Below the pieces are notes generated by a model. It saw only the letters and a list, made by a program, of their open reading frames with translations, made no database searches and was not told the origin of the DNA. Positions 7,340-15,608 of a stretch of 33,779 nucleotides of DNA are shown piece by piece. The DNA is from Lutibacter sp. Its GTDB lineage: Bacteria > Bacteroidota > Bacteroidia > Flavobacteriales > Flavobacteriaceae. Each line of letters begins with the position of its first letter. Positions within the stretch are counted from its first letter, which is position 1. A program made the translations under genes and the position numbers. The stretch spans positions 1 through 33,779 of the forward strand of contig DAIDMK010000032.1 of the NCBI GenBank assembly GCA_027449025.1, in the 5' to 3' direction.

Positions 7340-7993
7340 ATGAAATTTTTTATTGATACAGCAAACCTAGAGCAAATCAAAGAAGCACAAGCATTGGGTG
7401 TTTTGGATGGCGTAACTACTAACCCTTCTTTAATGGCTAAAGAAGGCATTACCGGAAAGGACAATATTTTGAAACACTATGTGGCAATATGCAATATTGT
7501 TAATGGCGATGTAAGTGCCGAAGTGATTGCGACTGATTTTGAAGGAATGGTGAGAGAAGGGGAAGCCTTGGCCGATTTACATCCGCAGATTGTGGTTAAA
7601 TTGCCAATGATTGCTGACGGGATTAAAGCTTGTAAATACTTTACCGATAAAGGAATTAGCGTAAATATGACTTTGGTTTTTTCGGCCGGACAAGCATTGT
7701 TGGCAGCTAAAGCAGGAGCGACTTATGTTTCGCCTTTTATTGGCAGATTAGATGATATTTCTACAGACGGATTAAACCTTATTTCTGAAATAAGACTTAT
7801 TTATGATAACTACGGTTTTGAAACTGAAATTTTGGCAGCATCTGTTCGTCATACCATGCACATTATCGATTGCGCAAAATTAGGCGCTGATGTAATGACT
7901 GGACCTTTATCAGCAATTATGGGATTGTTGAAACATCCATTGACAGATATTGGCTTGGCTCAGTTTTTAGCAGATTATAAAAAAGGAAACTAA
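7340..7993 (+). CDS. fsa: Fructose-6-phosphate aldolase / small transaldolase (TalC/MipB family)
   Basis: Cytosolic class I aldolase of 217 residues, the usual size of the short transaldolase subfamily. Seen: the opening FFIDTAN, the substrate loop VTTNPSL (25-31), the Schiff-base Lys87 in VVKLPM, and the SPFIGRLDD loop. Family members either cleave fructose 6-phosphate to dihydroxyacetone and glyceraldehyde 3-phosphate or act as true transaldolases of the pentose phosphate pathway. In Bacteroidota this type is commonly the working transaldolase, so the aldolase name should be taken as a family label. It has its own promoter box and a perfect terminator hairpin 40 bases after the stop. Confidence 0.92.
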   Translation: MKFFIDTANLEQIKEAQALGVLDGVTTNPSLMAKEGITGKDNILKHYVAICNIVNGDVSAEVIATDFEGMVREGEALADLHPQIVVKLPMIADGIKACKYFTDKGISVNMTLVFSAGQALLAAKAGATYVSPFIGRLDDISTDGLNLISEIRLIYDNYGFETEILAASVRHTMHIIDCAKLGADVMTGPLSAIMGLLKHPLTDIGLAQFLADYKKGN

Positions 7994-8033
7994 TTTGGAT
8001 TTACAATTGTAGATTTACAATTTACGATTTTTT

Positions 8034-8080
8034 AAAAAGAGGCTGTTTGAAAATTTTACTTTTTTTGACAGCCTCTTTTT
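8034..8080. terminator. Strong bidirectional terminator between aldolase and uvrB
   Basis: Perfect 13-bp stem: AAAAAGAGGCTGT (8034-8046) with ACAGCCTCTTTTT (8068-8080) and a 21-base loop. The A and T ends of the arms give a U run in both directions, so it can stop the aldolase transcript (plus) and late uvrB read-through (minus). Confidence 0.85.
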
Positions 8081-8128
8081 ATTTATGATTCTAAAACAGA
8101 ATTTGTTAAATCTGGAGCCCAGAAAATC

Positions 8129-8154
8129 GTCATTCTGAACTTGTTTCAGAATCT
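8129..8154 (+). repeat. Decayed dispersed repeat with TTCTGA/TCAGAA ends
   Basis: Begins GTCATTCTGA and ends TCAGAATCT around a short centre. It is similar in plan to the GTCATCCTGA word at 6191 and, more distantly, to the GTCATTGCGA elements at 140-180 and 6277-6306 read on the minus strand. No gene or site is associated with it. Confidence 0.4.
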
Positions 8155-8302
8155 TACGATATTAGTTACCAATCATTATGAGAACCTGAAATCGAAGATT
8201 CACGAATACATTATGAAATAAATAATGAATTAATGAGTAAACAAGTTCAGGTTGATGAAATTCAACATTCTGGCCAACTACAACTGAAACCAACCAACTT
8301 AT

Positions 8303-10291
8303 TTAAATCCGCTCTTTCAATTTTTTAATGGTATCGCGCAATTTTGCCGCAGCGATAAAGTCGAGCGCTTTGGCGGCTTCTTCCATGAGTTTGCGTTTTT
8401 CGCGAATGCTGTTTTCCAGTTCAGCCTTCGTCATATAATCCATTTTTTCTTCGGCGGCAATGTTCGCCAAATTTTCAAAATTATAGGTTGAAGCAGTGTT
8501 TTGCCCCATAATATTTTCGATACTCTTTATAATTTGGGTAGGGGTAATGTTATTTTCGGTATTGTAGGCAATTTGTTTTTCACGGCGACGGTTGGTTTCG
8601 TCGATGGTAAGCTGCATGCTGTTTGTTATTTTATCGGCATACATAATAGCAATACCATTGATATTTCTTGCGGCGCGGCCAATGGTTTGTGTTAAAGAGC
8701 GGTGCGAACGTAAAAAACCTTCTTTATCGGCATCTAAAATTGCCACCAAAGAAACCTCCGGCAAATCGAGTCCTTCCCGTAAAAGATTCACACCAATCAG
8801 CACGTCAAAAATACCCAACCTTAAGTCTCGCATAATTTCTACCCGTTCCAAGGTATCCACGTCAGAGTGAATGTAACGGCAGCGAATTTGGATTCTGCTT
8901 AAGTATTTCGTCAATTCCTCAGCCATTCTTTTGGTTAGAGTAGTGACCAATGTTCGTTCCTCTTTTTCAACCCGCAACTGAATTTCTTCAATTAAATCGT
9001 CTATTTGGTTGATGCTCGGGCGTACCTGAATTTCGGGATCCAGCAAACCTGTAGGCCGAATCACTTGCTCCACAAAAACACCTTCCGTTTTTTGCAATTC
9101 ATAATCGGCCGGCGTGGCGCTCACAAAAATCACCTGATTCTGAATTGCTTCAAATTCATCAAACTTCAAGGGTCTGTTATCCATAGCTGCAGGCAATCGA
9201 AATCCGTATTCCACCAAATTTTCCTTGCGCGATCGGTCGCCGCCGTACATGGCGTGAACTTGGGGAATGGTAACGTGACTTTCATCAATTACCATTAAAT
9301 AATCTTCGGGAAAATAGTCGAGCAGACAGAAAGGACGCGTTCCGGCTTCCCTGCCGTCGAGATAGCGGGAATAATTTTCGATACCGCTGCAATAACCCAA
9401 TTCGCGAATCATTTCCAAATCGAATTCCGTGCGCTCTTTTAGGCGTTTTGCTTCTAAATGTTTTCCAATTTCCTTGAAATATTCAAATTGCTTCATTAAA
9501 TCCTCCTGAATTGCGTGAATAGCATTTTGAAGTACATCAGGAGAAGTCACAAATAAATTTGCCGGATAAATGGTAATTTGCTCAAATTTTTCCACCACCA
9601 GATTGTTGGTCACATCGAAGCTTTCAATTTCCTCAATTTCATCGCCAAAAAAATGAATTCTGAAAGCATGTTCCCCATAAGAAGGATATACAGTAATGGT
9701 ATCGCCCTTTACTTTAAAGGTTCCGCTGCTAATTTCTGCTTCGGTTCTGGAATACAAGCTCCCCACCAACAAATGCAAAAACTTGGTACGTGAAATTGCC
9801 TGGTTTACCTCAATATAAATAATGTTTTTCTTGAATTCCACCGGATTCCCAATCCCGTAAATACACGAAACGGAAGCCACAATAATCACATCTCTTCTTC
9901 CCGAAAGCAGGGCAGAAGAAGCGCTGATACGCAATTTTTCAATATCCTCGTTGATGGACAAATCCTTTTCGATAAAAGTCCCCGTGGTTGGAAGATATGC
10001 CTCTGGCTGATAATAATCGTAATAGGAAACAAAATATTCAACGGAATTATTTGGGAAAAACTGTTTAAATTCAGAATAAAGTTGTGCGGCCAATGTTTTG
10101 TTATGCGCCAAAACCAAGGTTGGTTTTTGTACTTCCTGAATCACGTTTGCAACGGTAAAGGTTTTTCCGGAACCGGTAACACCCAACAAAGTTTGGAATT
10201 TTTCATGGGAATTTAAGCCTTCAATAAGTTGTTTGATTGCTTCGGGCTGGTCGCCGGTAGGTTTGAAATTTGATTCTAACTTGAATAGCAT
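8303..10291 (-). CDS. uvrB: Excinuclease ABC subunit B
   Basis: Nucleotide excision repair helicase-like subunit of 662 residues. It receives damaged DNA from UvrA, verifies the lesion by inserting its beta-hairpin, and recruits UvrC. Seen: Walker A GVTGSGKT (37-44), the beta-hairpin motif YYDYYQPEAY (90-99), Walker B region DESH (336-339), helicase motif VI QTIGRAARN (535-543) and the C-terminal UVR domain (about 625-660) that contacts UvrC. Length and motifs are normal, and nothing is missing. The gene stands alone on its strand. A TATTTTTG box lies only 5 bases before the ATG, so the transcript could be nearly leaderless if that box is used. An SOS-type operator is not recognisable. Confidence 0.97.
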   Translation of the reverse strand: MLFKLESNFKPTGDQPEAIKQLIEGLNSHEKFQTLLGVTGSGKTFTVANVIQEVQKPTLVLAHNKTLAAQLYSEFKQFFPNNSVEYFVSYYDYYQPEAYLPTTGTFIEKDLSINEDIEKLRISASSALLSGRRDVIIVASVSCIYGIGNPVEFKKNIIYIEVNQAISRTKFLHLLVGSLYSRTEAEISSGTFKVKGDTITVYPSYGEHAFRIHFFGDEIEEIESFDVTNNLVVEKFEQITIYPANLFVTSPDVLQNAIHAIQEDLMKQFEYFKEIGKHLEAKRLKERTEFDLEMIRELGYCSGIENYSRYLDGREAGTRPFCLLDYFPEDYLMVIDESHVTIPQVHAMYGGDRSRKENLVEYGFRLPAAMDNRPLKFDEFEAIQNQVIFVSATPADYELQKTEGVFVEQVIRPTGLLDPEIQVRPSINQIDDLIEEIQLRVEKEERTLVTTLTKRMAEELTKYLSRIQIRCRYIHSDVDTLERVEIMRDLRLGIFDVLIGVNLLREGLDLPEVSLVAILDADKEGFLRSHRSLTQTIGRAARNINGIAIMYADKITNSMQLTIDETNRRREKQIAYNTENNITPTQIIKSIENIMGQNTASTYNFENLANIAAEEKMDYMTKAELENSIREKRKLMEEAAKALDFIAAAKLRDTIKKLKERI

Positions 10292-10295
10292 TTTG

Positions 10296-10303
10296 CAAAA
10301 ATA
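10296..10303 (-). promoter_or_regulatory. Candidate -7 box (TATTTTTG) very close to the uvrB start
   Basis: Exact TAnnTTTG match on the minus strand, ending 4 bases before the ATG at 10291. If the usual 5-7 base distance to the transcription start holds, the mRNA would begin at or next to the start codon. A clear -33 TTTG is not seen, so a chance match is possible. Confidence 0.3.
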
Positions 10304-10410
10304 AGCTAATTTTTGAAGTTGCGAGAGAAACGAAGCGATCTTTCAATCTGCGTGTTCGTTTTCTTAAATAAGGGGAATACAAAAACTAGAATAGTTATAA
10401 ATAAACAAAT

Positions 10411-13203
10411 TTATTTTCTGACTAAACTAAAATGAGCTTTATAAGTTTTCGTTAAATTTTCATTATCCGTAACATCAATCGAAAACCAATAATCATTAGA
10501 TGGAAGAAATTCGCCGTTGTAAACACCATCCCAACCCGCATCTGGATTAATAGTGGCTAAATGTTTACCAAATCTGTTAAAAATAAAAATATTGGAATAT
10601 TTGAATTCTGCAAAATTTAAACCCTTAATTTCCCATACATCATTTATGCCATCATTGTTTGGTGTAAAAAATTTAGGGAATCCCAAAACATAGATATCTT
10701 TAACACTAATATCACAATCATATTTGTTTTTCACATAAACCGTATGAAGGCCAGGGCTAACATTATAAAATGTATTTTCTGATTGGTAATTATTATATGG
10801 ATTATCAATGGCATATAAATTGTCAAAATTATTATCCGTAATAACCGCTGCGGTATTGTCGTTTATATTGACATCCACATCAATAATATGAGGTGAAGTA
10901 ACTTTAACAATATTAAATGTTTTTACCTTTTCACACTTTAAAATTTTATCTGTTATTGTTAGGGTAATTTGTTGTTCATTTAACACTAATATTTGATGTG
11001 TATCTTCGCCATTGCTCCAGTTATAGGAATAGTTATGCCGGATGGCTAAAGGGATAAAGGCGTTTATTTCTATAGGAAAATTGCCTTCACAAATTGAAAT
11101 GGTCTCGTTTGGATCAACGGGAGGAAAATAATTTATGACTAGATTGAAAGTTCCTGCTCCGTAACAGATACCATTGTTTTCTACTCTAAAATAGATAATC
11201 TTATCTGAAGAAATATAATCGTCTCCTAAAGGCGAAACATTGTTAATTGCATTTTCTTCTAAATCATAAAAATAAAATATGACGGTATTCGGAAGATTTA
11301 AAGCGCTTTTTATTTCATTCTTTTTTGTAGTAAAATTAAATGACGCGGTGCCGTCGCCAATATCGCAGCCAATAAAATTAGCTGCATTAAGAAGACGGCT
11401 TGAATTTGCAATCAGTTGTACATGGCCTAAGCTGAAACAATCAGATTCTTTGTACATTACTTTTGCGGTCAATAGTTGATTTGGGCCTGTGTTTTTAAAA
11501 ATTAAAGGCAAGGGGTTTTCATTATAGGTATCATTCTTGGCATCAGCATCATTTAAATAGAAATAAACATTAAAATCATCGGCTTTGTTTAAAGTTAATG
11601 CAGCAATACTGTTTTCTAAATTAAAGGTTGATAGCTGATCATTTGGATTGCTATCATAAGAGTCGCATTGAATTAATTGGTAAGTGGTATTTAATATGAG
11701 AGGTTTTTCGTTGATAACCACTTCCTTAACTATAGGGTCTCTAGTTTCTCCATTGGTTGTTTTGGTTAATGAAACGCTATAAGTACCTGGCGCAGCATAG
11801 GTGTGATAGGCGTCAATAGCAGTTGAGCTGGTGCCGTCACCAAAATCCCAGAGAACAGAATCAATGGTCTCTACTGTACTAATAAAAAAATGTGTTGAAT
11901 CTCCAAAACAGGTAAACTCATATTTAAAAGTAAATAAGAAAAGAGATTGAATAAAAGGGGGTAAACCTAATTTTGCTTTCTTGCCATTTAAAAAAATCGC
12001 ATTTTCTTTAAAATCACAATTAAGTCCATCTGCTTCAGGATTATTGATAACTGATAAATGACCATAACCTACCTCAGCGGAATTATATCCAGATCGGTAA
12101 ATTTTTTCATCTATGGCAAGTTGTAAAGCACCAGCATTAAAATCATTTTTTTTAATTAATATTTTTGAGGTAGGAATATTGTTGCTTTCTAAATCAAATT
12201 GATAAAGAGAACTGCCCTCAATAATTCCATCTGCATTGGCATTGTTAACAGTTACATACAATTTTTTGGACTTAGATGAAAAATCAAGACCGTAGGGGTT
12301 TTCACTGTTCAGCAAGGAGATTTGATTGGAAACTTTGCCGCTCGAGTTATCAAAATTGTATAACAATACTTTCCCAGTATCTCTTACTGGGTGACCTTTC
12401 GGTCCAGAATTTTGAGTTGATTTTGCGGATGCATGTGCAATAGCGATTTTCTTCCCGTTAGGTGAAGATTTTAAATAACCAATGGCATTGTTTAAATAAC
12501 CGGTAATTGGTATTGTTGTTGAAGTATTTGAAATTACAGGCTTAGCTTGAACTCCGGATTTAGTTATTTTAAAGGCATAGAAATTATTGATAAAATGTGT
12601 AATGACCCAATAAGAAATTCCATCATCATGTTGAACAGCTGTGATTTTTTCTGAACACTTAAAGGCAGCTTCTTTAGAATCATTTTTGTTGTAAGTAATT
12701 AAATGTATGTTTTTTTTCGAGGGATTTATACCACCTAAACCACCATTTAAATTCATATTTACTTCCGTATAATTTAGGCCATCATTTTTTTCATCATCTT
12801 TGTTATTGTAGGGGTCGTCGTCTGCATTTTTATCATCGGGTTGATCGACAGTGAAAATATAATAAGAGAATGGATTTGAAGGGTTTGGAATTATTATAGC
12901 TGACTGAGTGCTTGATGAATGCCCCAATAAACCAGACCCATTTGGCATTATTTGGTGAATTTTGTTCCAAACAGTTGACCCATCAGTATAAAATAATAAA
13001 TTGCCATCTTTGTCAGAAATAGATGCACAGCCTTCATTTGTTATTAATTTACCATCTGTTAATGCTACAGGAACACCACTATTAAAATTTACACCTGCTT
13101 CATTTCCAAAATACCATATACCAGCCTCTCTTTGTGCGCAGAGACTAGTGATACTTAAAGTAAGCAGTAATATGAGAAATTTATTTTTCAAGGTAGTTGA
13201 CAT
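10411..13203 (-). CDS. Large secreted protein with PKD domain and type IX (type B) sorting domain
   Basis: Exported protein of 930 residues. An N-terminal signal peptide (1-24, ending LCAQ) is followed by a repeat-rich, propeller-like domain (about 25-420) beginning with GIWYFGNEAG. A PKD domain follows (about 428-500, with WDFGDG at 452-457), then two Cys-Asp-containing repeats (from about 510 and 610), and the C-terminal gliding-motility-associated domain (last 85 or so residues, starting FFTPNNDGINDVW). That last domain is a type B signal for the type IX secretion system, so the protein should be secreted or attached at the cell surface. Ligand and function are unknown. The N-terminal half is clearly paralogous to the gene at 15605-16828, and the C-terminus to that at 13422-15608. 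The two loci are a tandem pair, each probably transcribed from its own promoter. Confidence 0.9.
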   Translation of the reverse strand: MSTTLKNKFLILLLTLSITSLCAQREAGIWYFGNEAGVNFNSGVPVALTDGKLITNEGCASISDKDGNLLFYTDGSTVWNKIHQIMPNGSGLLGHSSSTQSAIIIPNPSNPFSYYIFTVDQPDDKNADDDPYNNKDDEKNDGLNYTEVNMNLNGGLGGINPSKKNIHLITYNKNDSKEAAFKCSEKITAVQHDDGISYWVITHFINNFYAFKITKSGVQAKPVISNTSTTIPITGYLNNAIGYLKSSPNGKKIAIAHASAKSTQNSGPKGHPVRDTGKVLLYNFDNSSGKVSNQISLLNSENPYGLDFSSKSKKLYVTVNNANADGIIEGSSLYQFDLESNNIPTSKILIKKNDFNAGALQLAIDEKIYRSGYNSAEVGYGHLSVINNPEADGLNCDFKENAIFLNGKKAKLGLPPFIQSLFLFTFKYEFTCFGDSTHFFISTVETIDSVLWDFGDGTSSTAIDAYHTYAAPGTYSVSLTKTTNGETRDPIVKEVVINEKPLILNTTYQLIQCDSYDSNPNDQLSTFNLENSIAALTLNKADDFNVYFYLNDADAKNDTYNENPLPLIFKNTGPNQLLTAKVMYKESDCFSLGHVQLIANSSRLLNAANFIGCDIGDGTASFNFTTKKNEIKSALNLPNTVIFYFYDLEENAINNVSPLGDDYISSDKIIYFRVENNGICYGAGTFNLVINYFPPVDPNETISICEGNFPIEINAFIPLAIRHNYSYNWSNGEDTHQILVLNEQQITLTITDKILKCEKVKTFNIVKVTSPHIIDVDVNINDNTAAVITDNNFDNLYAIDNPYNNYQSENTFYNVSPGLHTVYVKNKYDCDISVKDIYVLGFPKFFTPNNDGINDVWEIKGLNFAEFKYSNIFIFNRFGKHLATINPDAGWDGVYNGEFLPSNDYWFSIDVTDNENLTKTYKAHFSLVRK

Positions 13204-13421
13204 TACAGCTTTTAAAAGTAATTAATTTATTTTCATTAATTATACAAATTATAACAAATGAAACGAGCCATAACAAATTTTGACACACAGCAGAATGATT
13301 AATGGCGAATTTACCTACCGATAGGCAGGTTTACCTACCGATAGGTAGGTAGCATCTGTACCAATAAAAAATAAAATTTTAACAGATGAAATTTTAACAG
13401 ATGAAATAAAAATTTTAAAGA
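13204..13421. repeat. Spacer with tandem palindromes and a 15-bp duplication
   Basis: The spacer between the two paralogous secreted-protein loci. Two tandem 18-base palindromes lie at 13313-13330 and 13333-13350: arms ACCTACC and GGTAGGT around GATA, the first copy with one mismatch (GGCAGGT). Downstream, the word AAATTTTAACAGATG occurs twice in tandem (13374-13388 and 13389-13403). There is no reading frame. The palindromes could form a cruciform or RNA hairpin upstream of the 930-residue protein's gene or downstream of the broken one, but there is no T run to suggest a terminator. Confidence 0.65.
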
Positions 13422-15608
13422 TTACCTCCTTATTAAACTAAAATGCCCCTTTTTAACCCTAACATTTCCTTTAAGGTCAATTAATTCAACAGAAAACCAA
13501 TAATCCGTTGATGGTAATAGCATACCGTTTAATAATCCGTTCCAACCGTCACTGTTTATATCAATTTCAGTGATTAATTTTCCAAACCGATTAAAAATAT
13601 AAACCTTAGAACTTTGATAAAAGCTTTCACTAACACCCAGTACATTCCAAGTGTCATTATAACCATCGTTATTTGGAGTAAAAAATTTGGGATAACCGAT
13701 TATGGAAACATCAATTGATGCAATGCCACAACTGTTTTTATCCTGAACATAAATGGTATGAATACCAGGTAAAATGTTATCAAAATAGGGTTCATCTTGA
13801 TAATTTTGATAAGGATTATTCAAGGAAAACTCATAGTCTCCAATGCCTAAATTGCTGGTATTGATTGTGATGGAATTGTTTGTGGAATCGTCAACAATAG
13901 CAATATCATTTTGTGTAATGGTTGCAATTACAGAAGGGGTTACTTTGATGGTTTTGGAAAAAGATTTGCATCTTTCAGTAGAAGTAGCAATAACACTGTA
14001 ATTTCCTGCTGCAGATATTTCTAAAGAAGGATTGTTGCCAACCACCGTTCCGTTTTCATTTTTCCATTCATAGGTGTAATTTCCTTTTGGGTTGAAGGTT
14101 GAAATTGTAATAGGAGGCAAGTTTTGGCAATAAATAACGCTTTTATCCAAGTCAAAATCTGGACGAGGTTCTACCATTAACTTTAAATGAGGACCATATC
14201 CGAAGCATTCGCCGTTATCAGTGCTTTCAACACGAACATAAAGCATTTGTTCAAAGGCTGCTTCATTTCTATAGGGCAAACTTTGATTGATTTCATTTTC
14301 TTCCAATTGGGCATCCCTTAAATTCCTATAATAGGATACACTTAAATTTTGCCCGCTAGGAAACTGGGCTTTAATTTCATTTGAATTTTCAGATAAATTA
14401 AACAATCTAAAGCCATCAATTTCACCATCGTTGTCACAAGAACTTGCAGTTTTTAGATAGTTGGGTGGAAATGACGTTGAAGAAACCAATAAATTAACCT
14501 GAGCAACCCTGAAGCAATCATTTGTGTTTTGAATTCTGGCAAAAACTTTATTGCTTGTTGCATTTGAAAACGGACTCGTCGCGATTGGATTTTCGCCTGA
14601 ATTTGCTTCTGATTGGCTTAAATGATAGGTCACTGAAAGAGAATTATCGCCCAATGTTAAATACGAATTTGCTTCATTTAAGTTAAAATCAGTAAAACCA
14701 TCAGCAAGACCATCTTCATCACATTGCTTAAAAGTAAAAATTGAATTGATGATTGGCAATGAAAACACTTCAACTTTAAATGATTTCGCAACCGCACAAA
14801 CCGGATAGCTGTTGTTCACTATTTTAACATAAATAGTTTCTAAACTGGCGCTAGTATTTTGAAAAGAAGCCGGATTGGGAATTGGCTTGGCTAAAGTCGC
14901 ATCCTTAAAATAAGAAATGGTAAGTTTTGAAGTTGATTGTCCATTTAATATTTCTGATTCTTTGCTTTTTAAATTAAACGTTTCAACGCCATCGGTATCT
15001 GTACCCGTTAAATTTGAATCGCACACAGATAAATTTGAAATGGTTGCTGGCGGATTTGGAGATTCGAATACCTGAACAGTAAAACTTTCAGTTTCATAGC
15101 AAATTGGATTTTGAATGTTTTGGATGCGGGCAAACAAGGTATCCGAGCTATAAGCTGATGAATTTGTGTATGGATTTAAAATTGGATTTGTGCCTTTATC
15201 GGCATCCAATTGATTGGCAAAATAAACGACTTCAAATACTGTTGCACTTTGTGTTCCCAGCACTTCGTTGTCCCTCAAACTACGTAAATCAAATGTGAAA
15301 AATCCATCATTATTGTCGTCGCATTGCAAAATATTTGCTGGTTTTATAATTGTTGGCGGGGTGTAAACCTCAAGTTTCACTTCTCCTTTATAATTAATTT
15401 TTGATCCGCAGGCATCAATATTTTCGACTTCGAGTTTGTAAATTCCGGCATCTGAAAAGGCTAGATTATTTAAAGTGAGTGTGGATGAGGAAGTATTTCC
15501 AATTGGAATTCCGTTAAAAGTCCATTTATAGGTTGAAGTCCCCGAAATATTTACGGCTGTTAATTGATAATTTTCACCCAAACAACGTTTTGCTATCGTA
15601 TTATTCAA
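13422..15608 (-). CDS. 3' part of a split type IX-secreted protein (repeats plus type B sorting domain)
   Basis: Open frame of 728 residues. It starts with an Ig-like segment (about 15-82), then four repeats of roughly 95-100 residues, each with a CD-n-DG-n-F-nL core (Cys at 96, 196, 296 and 391), a linker, and a complete gliding-motility-type C-terminus (last 90 residues, FFTPNNDGYNDTW). It has no signal peptide. The only possible start at the 5' end is a TTG overlapping the TGA of the upstream frame, and the first internal Met comes at about residue 455. Both facts say this is the continuation of the 15605-16828 frame, not a separate gene. The junction is the A4-T3 run at 15608-15614; one extra base there would restore a single protein of about 1135 residues. 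Either the gene is a recent pseudogene or the sequence has a one-base error. Confidence 0.85.
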   Translation of the reverse strand: MNNTIAKRCLGENYQLTAVNISGTSTYKWTFNGIPIGNTSSSTLTLNNLAFSDAGIYKLEVENIDACGSKINYKGEVKLEVYTPPTIIKPANILQCDDNNDGFFTFDLRSLRDNEVLGTQSATVFEVVYFANQLDADKGTNPILNPYTNSSAYSSDTLFARIQNIQNPICYETESFTVQVFESPNPPATISNLSVCDSNLTGTDTDGVETFNLKSKESEILNGQSTSKLTISYFKDATLAKPIPNPASFQNTSASLETIYVKIVNNSYPVCAVAKSFKVEVFSLPIINSIFTFKQCDEDGLADGFTDFNLNEANSYLTLGDNSLSVTYHLSQSEANSGENPIATSPFSNATSNKVFARIQNTNDCFRVAQVNLLVSSTSFPPNYLKTASSCDNDGEIDGFRLFNLSENSNEIKAQFPSGQNLSVSYYRNLRDAQLEENEINQSLPYRNEAAFEQMLYVRVESTDNGECFGYGPHLKLMVEPRPDFDLDKSVIYCQNLPPITISTFNPKGNYTYEWKNENGTVVGNNPSLEISAAGNYSVIATSTERCKSFSKTIKVTPSVIATITQNDIAIVDDSTNNSITINTSNLGIGDYEFSLNNPYQNYQDEPYFDNILPGIHTIYVQDKNSCGIASIDVSIIGYPKFFTPNNDGYNDTWNVLGVSESFYQSSKVYIFNRFGKLITEIDINSDGWNGLLNGMLLPSTDYWFSVELIDLKGNVRVKKGHFSLIRR

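Larger units (their letters stand above)
7994..8302. other. Convergent spacer: terminator plus decayed repeats
   Basis: Spacer between the convergent aldolase and uvrB genes. It holds the terminator at 8034-8080 and a word of the form GTCATTCTGA-n-TCAGAATCT (8129-8154) with inverted TTCTGA/TCAGAA ends, which looks like another member of the dispersed GTCATnCTGA class. The remainder (8155-8302) is AT-rich with no reading frame of note. Confidence 0.6.
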
